DNA of 34,055 nt from DASWHX01 sp036397995 (GTDB taxonomy: Bacteria > Bacteroidota > Bacteroidia > Cytophagales > Cyclobacteriaceae). The number at the start of each line of letters is the position of its first letter. Within the stretch, counting starts at the first letter, position 1. Shown here piece after piece: positions 7,828-16,300 of this stretch. The stretch lies in the NCBI GenBank assembly GCA_036397995.1, contig DASWHX010000202.1:1-34055 (forward strand), written 5' to 3'. Position numbers and translations under genes: made by a program. The notes under the pieces were generated by a model. It saw nothing but the letters and a program-made list of their open reading frames with translations, was not told the DNA's origin and did no database searches.

Positions 7828-8769
7828 ATGAAGATTGCTCTCGACGCCATGGGCGGTGACTTTGCCCCAAAAGTCAATATTGAAGGGGCCAAAATGGCAC
7901 TGCAGGAACTTGACCCTGAAATTAAACTGGTCCTGTTGGGTGATGAAGCAATTTTGAAACCCTTGTTGTCCGATCTTGAAGTAGACCCTTCACGATTTGA
8001 AATTGTTCATACAACCCAGATTATTGAGATGGGTGAACATCCCACAAAGGCTTTAACCCTAAAACCAGATTCAGGCATTGTAAGGGCCTTTGCTATGCTA
8101 AAAGCGCGCGAGATTGATGCATTTTGCGGTACAGGTAACACCGGCGCGATGCATGTTGGTTCCATGTTTTCTGTTAAGACAATTGAAGGAATAATCAGGC
8201 CAGGTTTGGCAGGATTTGTTCCGAAGGAATCAGGAAATTATGGAATTATTCTGGATGTTGGAGCCAACGCAGATTGCAAGCCTGATGTTTTGTATCAATT
8301 TGGTGTAATTGGGTGCATATATGCAAAGAATGTACTTGAAATTCCAAATCCAAAGATTGGATTAATGAATCTGGGGGAGGAAGAACAAAAAGGGTCACTG
8401 CATACTCAGGCAGCCTATCAGCTTTTCAAAATAAACTCAAATCTCAATTTTATTGGTAATATTGAAGGCAGAGATCTATTTAATGATAAGGCCGACGTGA
8501 TTGTTTGTGATGGATTTACCGGAAATGTTATACTAAAACTCGTTGAATCAATTTTTGATTTACTGAAAAAGCGCAATTTCGTCGATGAATACTTTGAAAG
8601 ATTCAACTATGAAGCTATTGGCGGAAGCCCTATCTTGGGCATTAATGGTAACGTCATAATCGGGCATGGTGCTTCTACCGCCCAGGCAGTTAAGAGCATG
8701 ATTTTGCAGGCTCGAGACATGGCAAAAGCAGACATTCACACGAAAATAAAAAACAACCTGGATTTCTAA
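7828..8769 (+). CDS. plsX: Phosphate acyltransferase PlsX
   Basis: PlsX converts acyl-ACP and phosphate to acyl-phosphate, the donor for PlsY in the first step of phospholipid synthesis. It is a peripheral membrane enzyme. The 313 residues begin with the signature IALDAMGGDFAP (2-13), followed by GNTGA near 102-106, LDVGANADCKP near 147-157 and the conserved CDGFTGNVILK near 226-236, ending in GHGAS. Length is slightly short of the usual 330-340, with no loss of core motifs. It sits 3 bases after rpmF and 3 bases before fabH, in the standard membrane-lipid operon. Confidence 0.97.
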   Translation: MKIALDAMGGDFAPKVNIEGAKMALQELDPEIKLVLLGDEAILKPLLSDLEVDPSRFEIVHTTQIIEMGEHPTKALTLKPDSGIVRAFAMLKAREIDAFCGTGNTGAMHVGSMFSVKTIEGIIRPGLAGFVPKESGNYGIILDVGANADCKPDVLYQFGVIGCIYAKNVLEIPNPKIGLMNLGEEEQKGSLHTQAAYQLFKINSNLNFIGNIEGRDLFNDKADVIVCDGFTGNVILKLVESIFDLLKKRNFVDEYFERFNYEAIGGSPILGINGNVIIGHGASTAQAVKSMILQARDMAKADIHTKIKNNLDF

Positions 8770-8772
8770 GCA

Positions 8773-9768
8773 ATGGGAAAAATAAGAGCAGCAATAACAG
8801 GAGTTGGTGGATTTGTTCCGGATTATATACTCACTAATGCTGAGCTTGAAACCATGGTGGATACCACTGACGAATGGATAAGAACCAGAACCGGAATCAG
8901 GGAGAGAAGAATACTGAAGGATCCTAAGGCCGGCACTTCTTATATAGGAGTAAACGCGGTTAACCAGTTATTGAAAAAAACAAATACCAAACCGGAAGAA
9001 ATTGATCTCATCTTATGTGCTACCGTTACTCCTGATATGGTTTTCCCCGCCACGGCAACTTTAATTGCTTCCCGGATTGGAGCCATAAATTCATTTGGTT
9101 ATGATATACAAGCCGCCTGTTCCGGATTTATTTTCGCATTAACAACCGGAGCCAGGTATATTGAGTCAGGTGCGTATAAAAAAGTGGTGATAATCGGTGC
9201 TGATAAAATGTCTAGTATAATTGACTACACCGATAGAACCACTTGCATAATTTTCGGTGATGGCGGCGGTGCAATCCTGTTGGAACCAACAGAAGAAGAA
9301 GTAGGAATTATTGATTCTATCCACCGGCATGATGGTAGTGGTGCACCCTACCTGCACATTAAGGCAGGTGGAAGTTTAAACCCCGCAACCCATGAAACAG
9401 TAGATTTGAAACAGCATTATGTTTACCAGGAGGGTTCAACAGTGTTCAAATTCGCGGTGACCAATATGGCTGATATGGCAGAAAAAATCATGAAGAAAAA
9501 CAATTTGACTGCCAATGATATTAATTTTCTTGTTCCCCATCAGGCCAACAAAAGAATAATTGATGCAACCCATGAAAGAATGGGAATTAATGAAGATCGC
9601 GTACTTATGAATATAGACAGGTACGGTAATACAACCGCCGGGACCATTCCATTATTGTTGTGGGACTTTGAAAAGAAATTCAAAAAGGGAGACAATCTTA
9701 TTTTATCCGCTTTTGGTGGAGGATTTACCTGGGGTGCAGTTTATGTGAAATGGGCTTATAATTCCTGA
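8773..9768 (+). CDS. fabH: Beta-ketoacyl-ACP synthase III
   Basis: FabH starts fatty-acid synthesis by condensing an acyl-CoA primer with malonyl-ACP. The 331-residue thiolase-fold protein keeps the full catalytic triad: C116 in QAACSGF, H256 in VPHQANKRI and N286 in GNTTAGT. The N-terminal ITGVGGFVPDYILTN and the GADKMS and FGDGGGA motifs are as in the family. Primer preference (acetyl versus branched acyl-CoA) cannot be read from motifs. Bacteroidota often use branched primers. The ATG at 8773 follows plsX by 3 bases. The neighbouring efp, accB and accC genes make this a block covering both priming and malonyl-CoA supply. Confidence 0.97.
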   Translation: MGKIRAAITGVGGFVPDYILTNAELETMVDTTDEWIRTRTGIRERRILKDPKAGTSYIGVNAVNQLLKKTNTKPEEIDLILCATVTPDMVFPATATLIASRIGAINSFGYDIQAACSGFIFALTTGARYIESGAYKKVVIIGADKMSSIIDYTDRTTCIIFGDGGGAILLEPTEEEVGIIDSIHRHDGSGAPYLHIKAGGSLNPATHETVDLKQHYVYQEGSTVFKFAVTNMADMAEKIMKKNNLTANDINFLVPHQANKRIIDATHERMGINEDRVLMNIDRYGNTTAGTIPLLLWDFEKKFKKGDNLILSAFGGGFTWGAVYVKWAYNS

Positions 9769-9792
9769 TTTTTAAAGAAAACTAATCATTTG

Positions 9793-9801
9793 TACTTTTG
9801 C
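9793..9801 (+). promoter_or_regulatory. Promoter -7 box for efp-accB-accC
   Basis: TACTTTTGC is an exact TAnnTTTGC box that ends 14 bases before the efp ATG. No clear TTG stands at the -33 position (about 9770, sequence GATTTTTAAAG), so the call rests on the -7 box and on its position. It suggests that efp-accB-accC can be transcribed apart from the upstream fabH operon. Confidence 0.6.
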
Positions 9802-9814
9802 TGAAAAAATAAGA

Positions 9815-10378
9815 ATGGCAACTACCGCGGATTTCAAAAATGGTCTTTGTATTGAATTTAATAATAACTTGTATACGATTGTGGAATTTCAACATGTTAA
9901 ACCGGGAAAAGGTCCGGCATTTGTCAGAACCAAACTGAAAAATCTTAACACCGGTAAGGTAATTGATAACACATTTACTTCGGGAGTAAAAATTACTACA
10001 GCAAGAATTGAACGACGCCCTCATCAATTTTTATACAAAGATGATCTCGGCTACCACTTCATGGACAGCAATTCCTTCGAACAGATTGCACTTCAACAAG
10101 ATTTGATTGATGCTCCACAATTTATGAAAGACGGCCAGGTAGTTGAAATTATATATCACGCTGAAACCGAGACTCCTCTTAGCTGCGAGTTGCCCACTCA
10201 TGTGGAACTGGTTATTACTTATACCGAGCCTGGCATTAAGGGAGATACCGCCACAAATGCTTCAAAACCCGCGACGCTGGAGACAGGATCGCAAATCCAG
10301 GTCCCTTTGTTTGTTGAACAAGACCAAAAAATTAAAGTAGATACCCGGACGGGAACTTATATTGAACGAGTAAAATGA
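9815..10378 (+). CDS. efp: Elongation factor P
   Basis: EF-P binds between the P and E sites and relieves ribosomes stalled on consecutive prolines. The 187 residues form three beta-barrel domains: a KOW-like N domain (about 1-65) and two OB domains. The tip loop of domain I is KPGKGPAF with Lys at position 32, the residue modified by beta-lysyl addition in bacteria that carry EpmA/EpmB. No modification enzymes are in this window. The C-terminus VDTRTGTYIERVK is the family signature. Its stop overlaps the accB start in an ATGA (10375-10378), so translation of AccB is coupled to EF-P. Confidence 0.98.
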   Translation: MATTADFKNGLCIEFNNNLYTIVEFQHVKPGKGPAFVRTKLKNLNTGKVIDNTFTSGVKITTARIERRPHQFLYKDDLGYHFMDSNSFEQIALQQDLIDAPQFMKDGQVVEIIYHAETETPLSCELPTHVELVITYTEPGIKGDTATNASKPATLETGSQIQVPLFVEQDQKIKVDTRTGTYIERVK

Positions 10379-10851
10379 GCCAAATGAAAGTTAAAGAAAT
10401 TCAAGACCTAATTGACTTCCTTTCAAAAACGGGACTCAATGAAGTAAATATTGAGACGGATGAATTTAAGATTCACATCGTTCGCGAGCCAAAAGTTAAG
10501 CAGGTTGTGGATACTATGAAGAATTCTTCCTCAGCTTCCGCTTCTTCATCGGTTCCGGCAAAAGCCGAAGCAAACTCTGATGAACAACCAAAAACTTCCA
10601 AAGCATCCAAATTAGTAGAAATACGTTCACCTATGATTGGGACTTTTTACCGATCACCAAATCCCGACTCACCTTCTTTTGTTGAAGTGGGAGATAAAAT
10701 CGGGCCAGGCCAGACTGTTTGTATAATAGAAGCTATGAAACTTTTTAATGAGATTGAAGCTGAAATCTCGGGAACCATAGTAAAAGTACTGGTAGAGAAC
10801 GCGTCTCCGGTGGAGTATGATCAACCGCTCTTTTTAGTAGAACCCAATTAG
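10375..10851 (+). CDS. accB: Acetyl-CoA carboxylase biotin carboxyl carrier protein
   Basis: AccB carries the biotin that shuttles CO2 between AccC and the carboxyltransferase in malonyl-CoA synthesis. The 158 residues have an N-terminal helical region (1-38), a flexible Ser/Ala/Pro-rich linker (about 48-78), and a C-terminal biotinyl domain with the target E119-A-M-K122, biotin being attached to K122. The protruding thumb segment YRSPNPDSPSFV near 92-103 marks it as the acetyl-CoA carboxylase type. It starts in a 4-base overlap with efp; a second ATG three codons later (10384) is an alternative. accC follows after 25 bases. Confidence 0.97.
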   Translation: MSQMKVKEIQDLIDFLSKTGLNEVNIETDEFKIHIVREPKVKQVVDTMKNSSSASASSSVPAKAEANSDEQPKTSKASKLVEIRSPMIGTFYRSPNPDSPSFVEVGDKIGPGQTVCIIEAMKLFNEIEAEISGTIVKVLVENASPVEYDQPLFLVEPN

Positions 10852-10876
10852 TTGCATAAACCCTGAATCCTAATCC

Positions 10877-12223
10877 GTGTTTAAAAAAATACTAATTGCC
10901 AACCGGGGCGAGATTGCTCTCCGAATTATCCGAACCTGTCGTGAGATGGGTATCAAAACCGTGGCAATTTATAGCATGGCAGACAAGGAAAGCCTCCATG
11001 TAAAGTTTGCGGACGAGGCTATTTGTATTGGTCCTGCCCCAAGTAAGGAGTCTTATTTAAGCATGCCCAGAATTATTGCCGCTGCAGAAATTACTAATGC
11101 GGATGCTATTCACCCGGGGTATGGGTTTCTGGCTGAAAACTCTGAGTTCTCCCAAATCTGCCAGGATTATAAAATCAAGTTTATCGGAGCTTCAGCAAGG
11201 ATGATTGAGCAAATGGGCGACAAAGCCACTGCCAAGTCCACTATGAAGAGTGCCGGAGTTCCGGTAATTCCCGGATCAGAAGGATTGCTGAGTTCTGTGG
11301 ATGAAGCGAAGGAAATTGCCAAAGGCATTAAATATCCGGTTATCCTGAAGGCAACCGCCGGCGGCGGTGGTCGCGGGATGCGGATCGTGAATAGTGAGGA
11401 ACAAATGCAGAAAGCCTGGGATGATGCACGTCGGGAATCAGGTGCAGCATTTGGTAATGATAGCCTTTACCTGGAGAAGTTCGTTGAAGAACCCCGTCAC
11501 ATCGAAATTCAGATTGTGGGCGATAAGAATGGCAAGGCATGTCATTTATCAGAAAGGGATTGTTCTATTCAAAGACGACACCAAAAGCTGGTGGAAGAAA
11601 CTCCCTCCCCGGTTGTTAATCAAACTTTGCGGGAGAAAATGGGACAAGCCGCAATAAAAGGAGCTGAAGCTATTGGTTATGAAGGAGCTGGAACTGTTGA
11701 GTTCCTGGTGGATAAGCACGGAGATTTTTATTTCATGGAAATGAACACAAGAATCCAGGTGGAGCACCCGATAACCGAAGAAGTAACCGATTACGATTTA
11801 ATAAAGGAACAGATAAAGGTAGCGGCTGGAATTACAATCTCCGGAAAGAATTATTATCCCAACCTGTGTTCAATGGAATGCCGGATAAATGCAGAAGACC
11901 CTGCCAAAGATTTCAGACCTAACCCGGGAAAGATTACTAACTTCCACATGCCTGGCGGTCACGGAGTAAGGGTTGACAGCCATGCCTACGCCGGATATGT
12001 TGTGCCGCCTAATTATGATTCCCTGATTGCAAAGTTAATCGTGAGCGCTCAGACCCGTGAGGAGGTTATCGTAAGAATGAAAAGGGCATTGAGCGAATTT
12101 GTAATCGAAGGCATAAAGACTACCATTCCTTTTCATCTGAAATTGATGGATGATAAAAATTTTCAATCAGGCAACTTCACCACCAAATTTCTCGAAAGTT
12201 TTGATTTTTCTGATTTGGGTTGA
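10877..12223 (+). CDS. accC: Acetyl-CoA carboxylase biotin carboxylase subunit
   Basis: AccC carboxylates the biotin on AccB using ATP and bicarbonate. The 448-residue ATP-grasp enzyme has MFKKILIANRGEIALRI at the N-terminus, K158 with the glycine-rich lid loop AGGGGRG at 161-167, HIEIQ at 208-212, and the metal and bicarbonate site around EMNTRIQVEHP (288-298). The start codon is GTG at 10877; this is certain because the following residues are the invariant N-terminus. The carboxyltransferase genes accA and accD are not in the window. It is last in the efp-accB-accC unit; no terminator hairpin is visible in the 91 bases after it. Confidence 0.98.
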   Translation: MFKKILIANRGEIALRIIRTCREMGIKTVAIYSMADKESLHVKFADEAICIGPAPSKESYLSMPRIIAAAEITNADAIHPGYGFLAENSEFSQICQDYKIKFIGASARMIEQMGDKATAKSTMKSAGVPVIPGSEGLLSSVDEAKEIAKGIKYPVILKATAGGGGRGMRIVNSEEQMQKAWDDARRESGAAFGNDSLYLEKFVEEPRHIEIQIVGDKNGKACHLSERDCSIQRRHQKLVEETPSPVVNQTLREKMGQAAIKGAEAIGYEGAGTVEFLVDKHGDFYFMEMNTRIQVEHPITEEVTDYDLIKEQIKVAAGITISGKNYYPNLCSMECRINAEDPAKDFRPNPGKITNFHMPGGHGVRVDSHAYAGYVVPPNYDSLIAKLIVSAQTREEVIVRMKRALSEFVIEGIKTTIPFHLKLMDDKNFQSGNFTTKFLESFDFSDLG

Positions 12224-12314
12224 TTTGACTACGAGGCTTTTGAACCAACTTAATCCTTTCTAATCTCCTCAAGATTCGCTAACTTATTTTGTCAATAGTA
12301 GTGATTTTCAATTC

Positions 12315-14108
12315 ATGAAGGTTTGGATAATAATCTCTTCATTTATTTTTATTGGCCAATCCCCCGGGTATCAGGGTAAGGTTGACAGTTTAACACTAAT
12401 TGCAAGCCAGACCACTGTCGATACCGTTAAGATTGACGCTTTGTATGAAATAGCCAAAATCTTTTATGGCCAGAACTCAAAAGACTTTGATGTTTTTGCC
12501 GGGGAATTATTGGTCTTGGCAGAGGAGGTAAATTATTCCCGGGGAATTGCCAGAATTCTTTATCTCACCGGATTGTATTTGCATCGAGAAGGTAAATTCA
12601 TTGAGGCGTTACAGCTCATGAAAAGGCTTCAGGAAATTGGAAGCCAACCAGGATTAACCTTTTATAAAGGACAGGCTTTAGCCTTAACCGGAATTATTCA
12701 TAAGGAGAGAGGGCGATTGAACCAGGGGTTGGAATACCTGGAAGAAGCGGCAAAGATTTATAAAGCTATAGACGATAAAAACAGGTTGATTAACGTGATG
12801 AATGCTACTGCCGGCATTTATACTGATCTGGCCAAAATCCATAGCAATGATTCGAATTATCTGGAAATTGGTTATATGAAACTAATGGAAGTGAATTCGA
12901 TGGCCAAAGAATTGGGCCACCTGACAATGATTGCTAACTCAAATGCCTTGTTAGGAGATATTTTTCGAATGAAGAAAAATTTTGCAAAGTCAATTTCATT
13001 ATACAAAGAAGCGTGGTTTATTGCCGATTCTATTGGCAACAAGAATATGTCCACAGATATTTGGGGTGTAATTGGTTTTTCTTTTTACGAGTCAGGGCAA
13101 ATCGATTCAGCCAGAATTTACCTGACCCAGGCCATTGCCGCTAGTAGAATGTATAACTATGAACCATTATCAATAAAATATTCTATTGAACTAGGCAGAA
13201 CCTATATCTCAACAGGTGATTATGCGGTGGCCCAAAATATTTTAACTCAAACCGAAAAGCAAGCCAGGAGCCTTGGGTTCTGGAATTATTTGAACGATAT
13301 TATTAAAATGAAAGTTGAAATTTTTAGTCAACTCAAGGATTTTGAAAATGGTTTATCTGCCATGTCTGAATTGGATATTGTTACAGATACCCTGAATAAG
13401 ATAGCCAGTCGGGATAAAATAGCATTACTGGAGTCCAGCTATGAACTTGATAATGCCGAACTTAAACTTGCCCAAATGGAAGAAGAAAAGGAGTATCAGG
13501 CGAAAATAAAAAAAATTGTTATAGGTGGTTCAATTCCACTGGCTGCCCTGGCAATAATTACAATTGTATTGCTTTGGCGGTGGAACCTGGGGAAAAAGAA
13601 AATGCTTGCCACTCAACAGAATTTGCATCATCTTGAAATTAGCAATTTGCAACTTCAGGAAAAGAATCTTAAAATGAACCTTGAGCTCAAGAACAAGGAA
13701 TTGGCCGCCCAGGCATTAAATCTTGTTACTAAGGAAAATTTGCTAAAAGACATCAGGGAATCAGTCACTCAGCTTAATGATGGTGTTCAAAGTCCTGCCG
13801 CAATACATGCAATTCTGAAACAAATTGAATTGAGCCAAAACAGAGATAAAGATTGGAACGAATTCAAACTTTATTTTGAACAAGTTCATGTCGATTTTTT
13901 TAAGGAACTCAACTCACGGATTGGGGATCTTTCTCCCTCAGAAATAAAATTATCCGCATTGCTGAGATTAAACCTGTCTATCAAACAGTGCGCGGATATC
14001 CTCGGAATTTCACCGGAAAGCGTAAAAATGGCCAGGCACAGGTTACGTAAAAAATTGCAGCTTCAAACTGAGGATAACTTAATCACTTTCCTCATGACTC
14101 TAAACTAG
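12315..14108 (+). CDS. TPR - transmembrane - LuxR-type HTH regulator
   Basis: This 597-residue protein has a short hydrophobic N-terminus (about 3-14, probably a signal peptide), a periplasmic TPR superhelix (about 35-350; repeats such as GQALALTGIIHKERGRLNQGL), one membrane helix (401-421), a coiled coil (about 430-485), and a C-terminal winged or LuxR-like HTH (about 538-595) with LSPSEIKLSALLRLNLSIKQ and the recognition helix region SPESVKMARHRLRKKL. It is a one-component sensor type frequent in Bacteroidota: periplasmic TPRs sense something and a cytoplasmic HTH acts on DNA. There is no receiver or kinase domain. Target genes and signal are unknown. It is monocistronic and its stop abuts the MATE stop on the other strand with no base between. 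Confidence 0.85.
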   Translation: MKVWIIISSFIFIGQSPGYQGKVDSLTLIASQTTVDTVKIDALYEIAKIFYGQNSKDFDVFAGELLVLAEEVNYSRGIARILYLTGLYLHREGKFIEALQLMKRLQEIGSQPGLTFYKGQALALTGIIHKERGRLNQGLEYLEEAAKIYKAIDDKNRLINVMNATAGIYTDLAKIHSNDSNYLEIGYMKLMEVNSMAKELGHLTMIANSNALLGDIFRMKKNFAKSISLYKEAWFIADSIGNKNMSTDIWGVIGFSFYESGQIDSARIYLTQAIAASRMYNYEPLSIKYSIELGRTYISTGDYAVAQNILTQTEKQARSLGFWNYLNDIIKMKVEIFSQLKDFENGLSAMSELDIVTDTLNKIASRDKIALLESSYELDNAELKLAQMEEEKEYQAKIKKIVIGGSIPLAALAIITIVLLWRWNLGKKKMLATQQNLHHLEISNLQLQEKNLKMNLELKNKELAAQALNLVTKENLLKDIRESVTQLNDGVQSPAAIHAILKQIELSQNRDKDWNEFKLYFEQVHVDFFKELNSRIGDLSPSEIKLSALLRLNLSIKQCADILGISPESVKMARHRLRKKLQLQTEDNLITFLMTLN

Positions 14109-15515
14109 CTAGATCTTCATCTCTTTCCATTTGCCTTTTTTGAAAATAATAATCCCGGTTATTGCCAATGCCGTTTCTGCAATTGGAACAGCGGAAAATA
14201 CTCCATTAGCACCGAATCCAAAGGTTGAAGATAATAAATATGCCAGTGGGATTTGAACCAGCCAGAAAAAAATCAAATTCAAAATGGTTGGAGTGCGTGT
14301 ATCACCCGCCCCATTGAAAGATTGAGTTATTACCATTCCGTAGCCATAGAATAAATACCCAAGAGCAATAATCTGTAAGCAATTGGTTCCGTAATCAATT
14401 ACTTCCTTATCACCTGTAAAAAAATTCAGTATTGGCCTTGAGGAAACCAAAAAAACTATCATTACCAGGCCAAGAAAAGCCATATTGTAGTATCCCGTTC
14501 TCCAGACAGATTTTTCGGCCCTGTCTGGTTGTCCTGCTCCTAAGTTCTGACCGACTAGCGTTGCAGCTGCATTGGCAAGCCCCCAGGATGGCAAGATGGT
14601 AAAAATTATCACCCGGATGGCAATAGTGTATCCAGCCAGCGCGGCACTCCCAAAGTTGGCCATTATCTTTACCAGAAAAATCCAGCTTGCTGAACCTATC
14701 AGAAATTGAGCTGTGCCTCCTGCAGATACTTTCAGAAGCCTTTTAATAATATCAACCCGTACAACCAAATGCGAACGATTAACTTTCAGAATACCCTTTC
14801 CACTAAACATGTAATACACTTGGTATGCAACGCCGATTGTTCTCCCAATGTTAGTGGCTATCGCTGCACCCTCAACACCAAAGGATGGAATTGGACCTAA
14901 CCCAAATATGAAGATAGGATCAAGAATAATATTCAGGATATTGGATAACCAAAGTGCTCGCATTGCCATAGCGGCGTTACCCGTTCCTCTATAAATTGCA
15001 TTAAAGAGGAATAGCAGCATGACGCTGAAATTCCCGATGAGCATCCATTTTGCATAATTGGCACCGGTACTTAAAATCCCTTCTGTAGCTCCCATCATGG
15101 TTAGCAAATCACGATGGAAAAAGAACCCGGCTACACTGAAGATTAGCGCGGCAGCAAATCCAATATATAAAGATTGAATTGCCGCTATAGCCGCACCCTC
15201 TTTATTCTTCTCCCCTATACGGCGGGCTACCATTGCTGTGGCACCCATTGAAAGGCCGATGGCTATAGAATAGATAATAGTAAGAATAGATTCAGTCAAA
15301 CCAATCGCTGAAACAGCGTCAGTATTATTTAACCTGCTGACATAGAAGATATCCACCACTGCAAAGAGTGATTCCATCGCCATTTCCAAAACCATTGGAA
15401 GTGACAACAGAAAAATAGCCCGGTTAATACTGCCTTCGGTGAAATTTTCTTCTTCCCCCCGGATTGCCTGCCTAACCAGCCTGAAAAAAGAAATAAGTTT
15501 ACTATTGGAGTTCAT
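14109..15515 (-). CDS. MATE family efflux transporter
   Basis: This 468-residue inner-membrane exporter has about 12 helices in two pseudo-repeats. Family features include LSLPMVLEMAMESLFAVVD near 31-49, GLSMGATAMVARRIGE near 92-107, and the matching second-half motif ANAAATLVGQNLGAGQPDRAE near 310-330. Such proteins expel cationic drugs or metabolites using a Na+ or H+ gradient; the substrate cannot be told. The N-terminal soluble extension of about 25 residues (RQAIRGEEENFTEG) is common in Bacteroidota members. It is convergent with the TPR-HTH gene (zero spacing) and lies 187 bases downstream of the DUF3109 gene, so it probably has its own promoter. Confidence 0.94.
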   Translation of the reverse strand: MNSNSKLISFFRLVRQAIRGEEENFTEGSINRAIFLLSLPMVLEMAMESLFAVVDIFYVSRLNNTDAVSAIGLTESILTIIYSIAIGLSMGATAMVARRIGEKNKEGAAIAAIQSLYIGFAAALIFSVAGFFFHRDLLTMMGATEGILSTGANYAKWMLIGNFSVMLLFLFNAIYRGTGNAAMAMRALWLSNILNIILDPIFIFGLGPIPSFGVEGAAIATNIGRTIGVAYQVYYMFSGKGILKVNRSHLVVRVDIIKRLLKVSAGGTAQFLIGSASWIFLVKIMANFGSAALAGYTIAIRVIIFTILPSWGLANAAATLVGQNLGAGQPDRAEKSVWRTGYYNMAFLGLVMIVFLVSSRPILNFFTGDKEVIDYGTNCLQIIALGYLFYGYGMVITQSFNGAGDTRTPTILNLIFFWLVQIPLAYLLSSTFGFGANGVFSAVPIAETALAITGIIIFKKGKWKEMKI

Positions 15516-15702
15516 TAAACGTACATTAAAAGTTGGAAAAAGCCTGTGCGGCGAAATTGATCGGAGGACTTACCTCTATTCCAGGCCTTTCATACCTGGG
15601 TCTATCTGACCAGCTTCATAATTCTGTACGTTTTAAATTTAAGCAGCGTAAATATGGCTTAATTCACGGTAATTCACAAGTAGTAAAAACTCTATTAACA
15701 AA

Positions 15703-16296
15703 TTATTTGGATTTCGATGAGACCTTTTCCGGTTCACTTTGCTGAATAAGCGCAATTAATTCCTCATACCATTTTTTGCCGTAACGTCTAATCAAAGCGT
15801 CTTTCAAAAAAACATAAAGAGGAACTTTGAGAGCTTCACCATTGCTGCAGGCGGGACCGCATATATGCCATCGGTTATAATTTATCGCTTCGTATTCCTT
15901 GTATTTAGTTATCCGAATGGGATATAAGTGACAACTGATTGGTTTTCTGAATTTTGATTTCCCTGCCAAAAAAGCCTGTTCAATCCCACATTTCAAAATT
16001 CCCCGTTCATCATAAACAGAATAAGCACATTCTTTACCCTTAATTGTTGGGGTAGAGTAATCGCCGTCAGAGTCCAATACATATTCACCCTGCTTTTCAA
16101 TTTCTTTAATTCCTGCTTTAGCAAGAAACGGTTTTATCTTTGGGTATTCTCTTTTGAGCAAGTCAAGTTCATCATCCTCCAATGGCGCTCCTAAATCACC
16201 TTCGACGCAGCATGCACCCTTGCACTTAATCAAATCACATACAAAGTAATTCTCAATAATGTCTTCAGAAATCAGTGTACCCTTATGTGAAATCAT
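15703..16296 (-). CDS. DUF3109 family cysteine-rich protein
   Basis: This 197-residue soluble protein belongs to DUF3109, common in Bacteroidota and of unknown function. Nine cysteines stand at 20, 25, 29, 30, 90, 103, 122, 146 and 150, in the pattern CxxxxCxxxCC near the N-terminus and CxxxC near the C-terminus. PISCHLYPIR (119-128) and KCGIEQAF (102-109) are family hallmarks. The arrangement resembles the YkgJ-type zinc or iron-cluster binding proteins, so a bound metal is likely but not proven. It follows the TcmP-like gene by 4 bases in one transcription unit. The last residues (SEPEKVSSKSK) are a disordered polar tail. Confidence 0.88.
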   Translation of the reverse strand: MISHKGTLISEDIIENYFVCDLIKCKGACCVEGDLGAPLEDDELDLLKREYPKIKPFLAKAGIKEIEKQGEYVLDSDGDYSTPTIKGKECAYSVYDERGILKCGIEQAFLAGKSKFRKPISCHLYPIRITKYKEYEAINYNRWHICGPACSNGEALKVPLYVFLKDALIRRYGKKWYEELIALIQQSEPEKVSSKSK

Positions 16297-16300
16297 GGTG

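Noticed and set aside
14105..14112. CTAGCTAG palindrome formed by the abutting stop codons of two convergent genes
   Set aside because: Two TAG codons on opposite strands with no gap give this palindrome automatically. It is curious but needs no function.
15577..15601. CCAGG/CCTGG inverted repeat in the MATE upstream gap
   Set aside because: Five base pairs with a loop of about nine bases and no T-run. Not distinguishable from chance.
15533..15745. A 70-codon open frame on the + strand between the MATE and DUF3109 genes
   Set aside because: It needs a TTG start, has no promoter box, overlaps the end of the DUF3109 gene, and matches no family I know. The - strand of the same gap is broken by stops. 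It is treated as non-coding.
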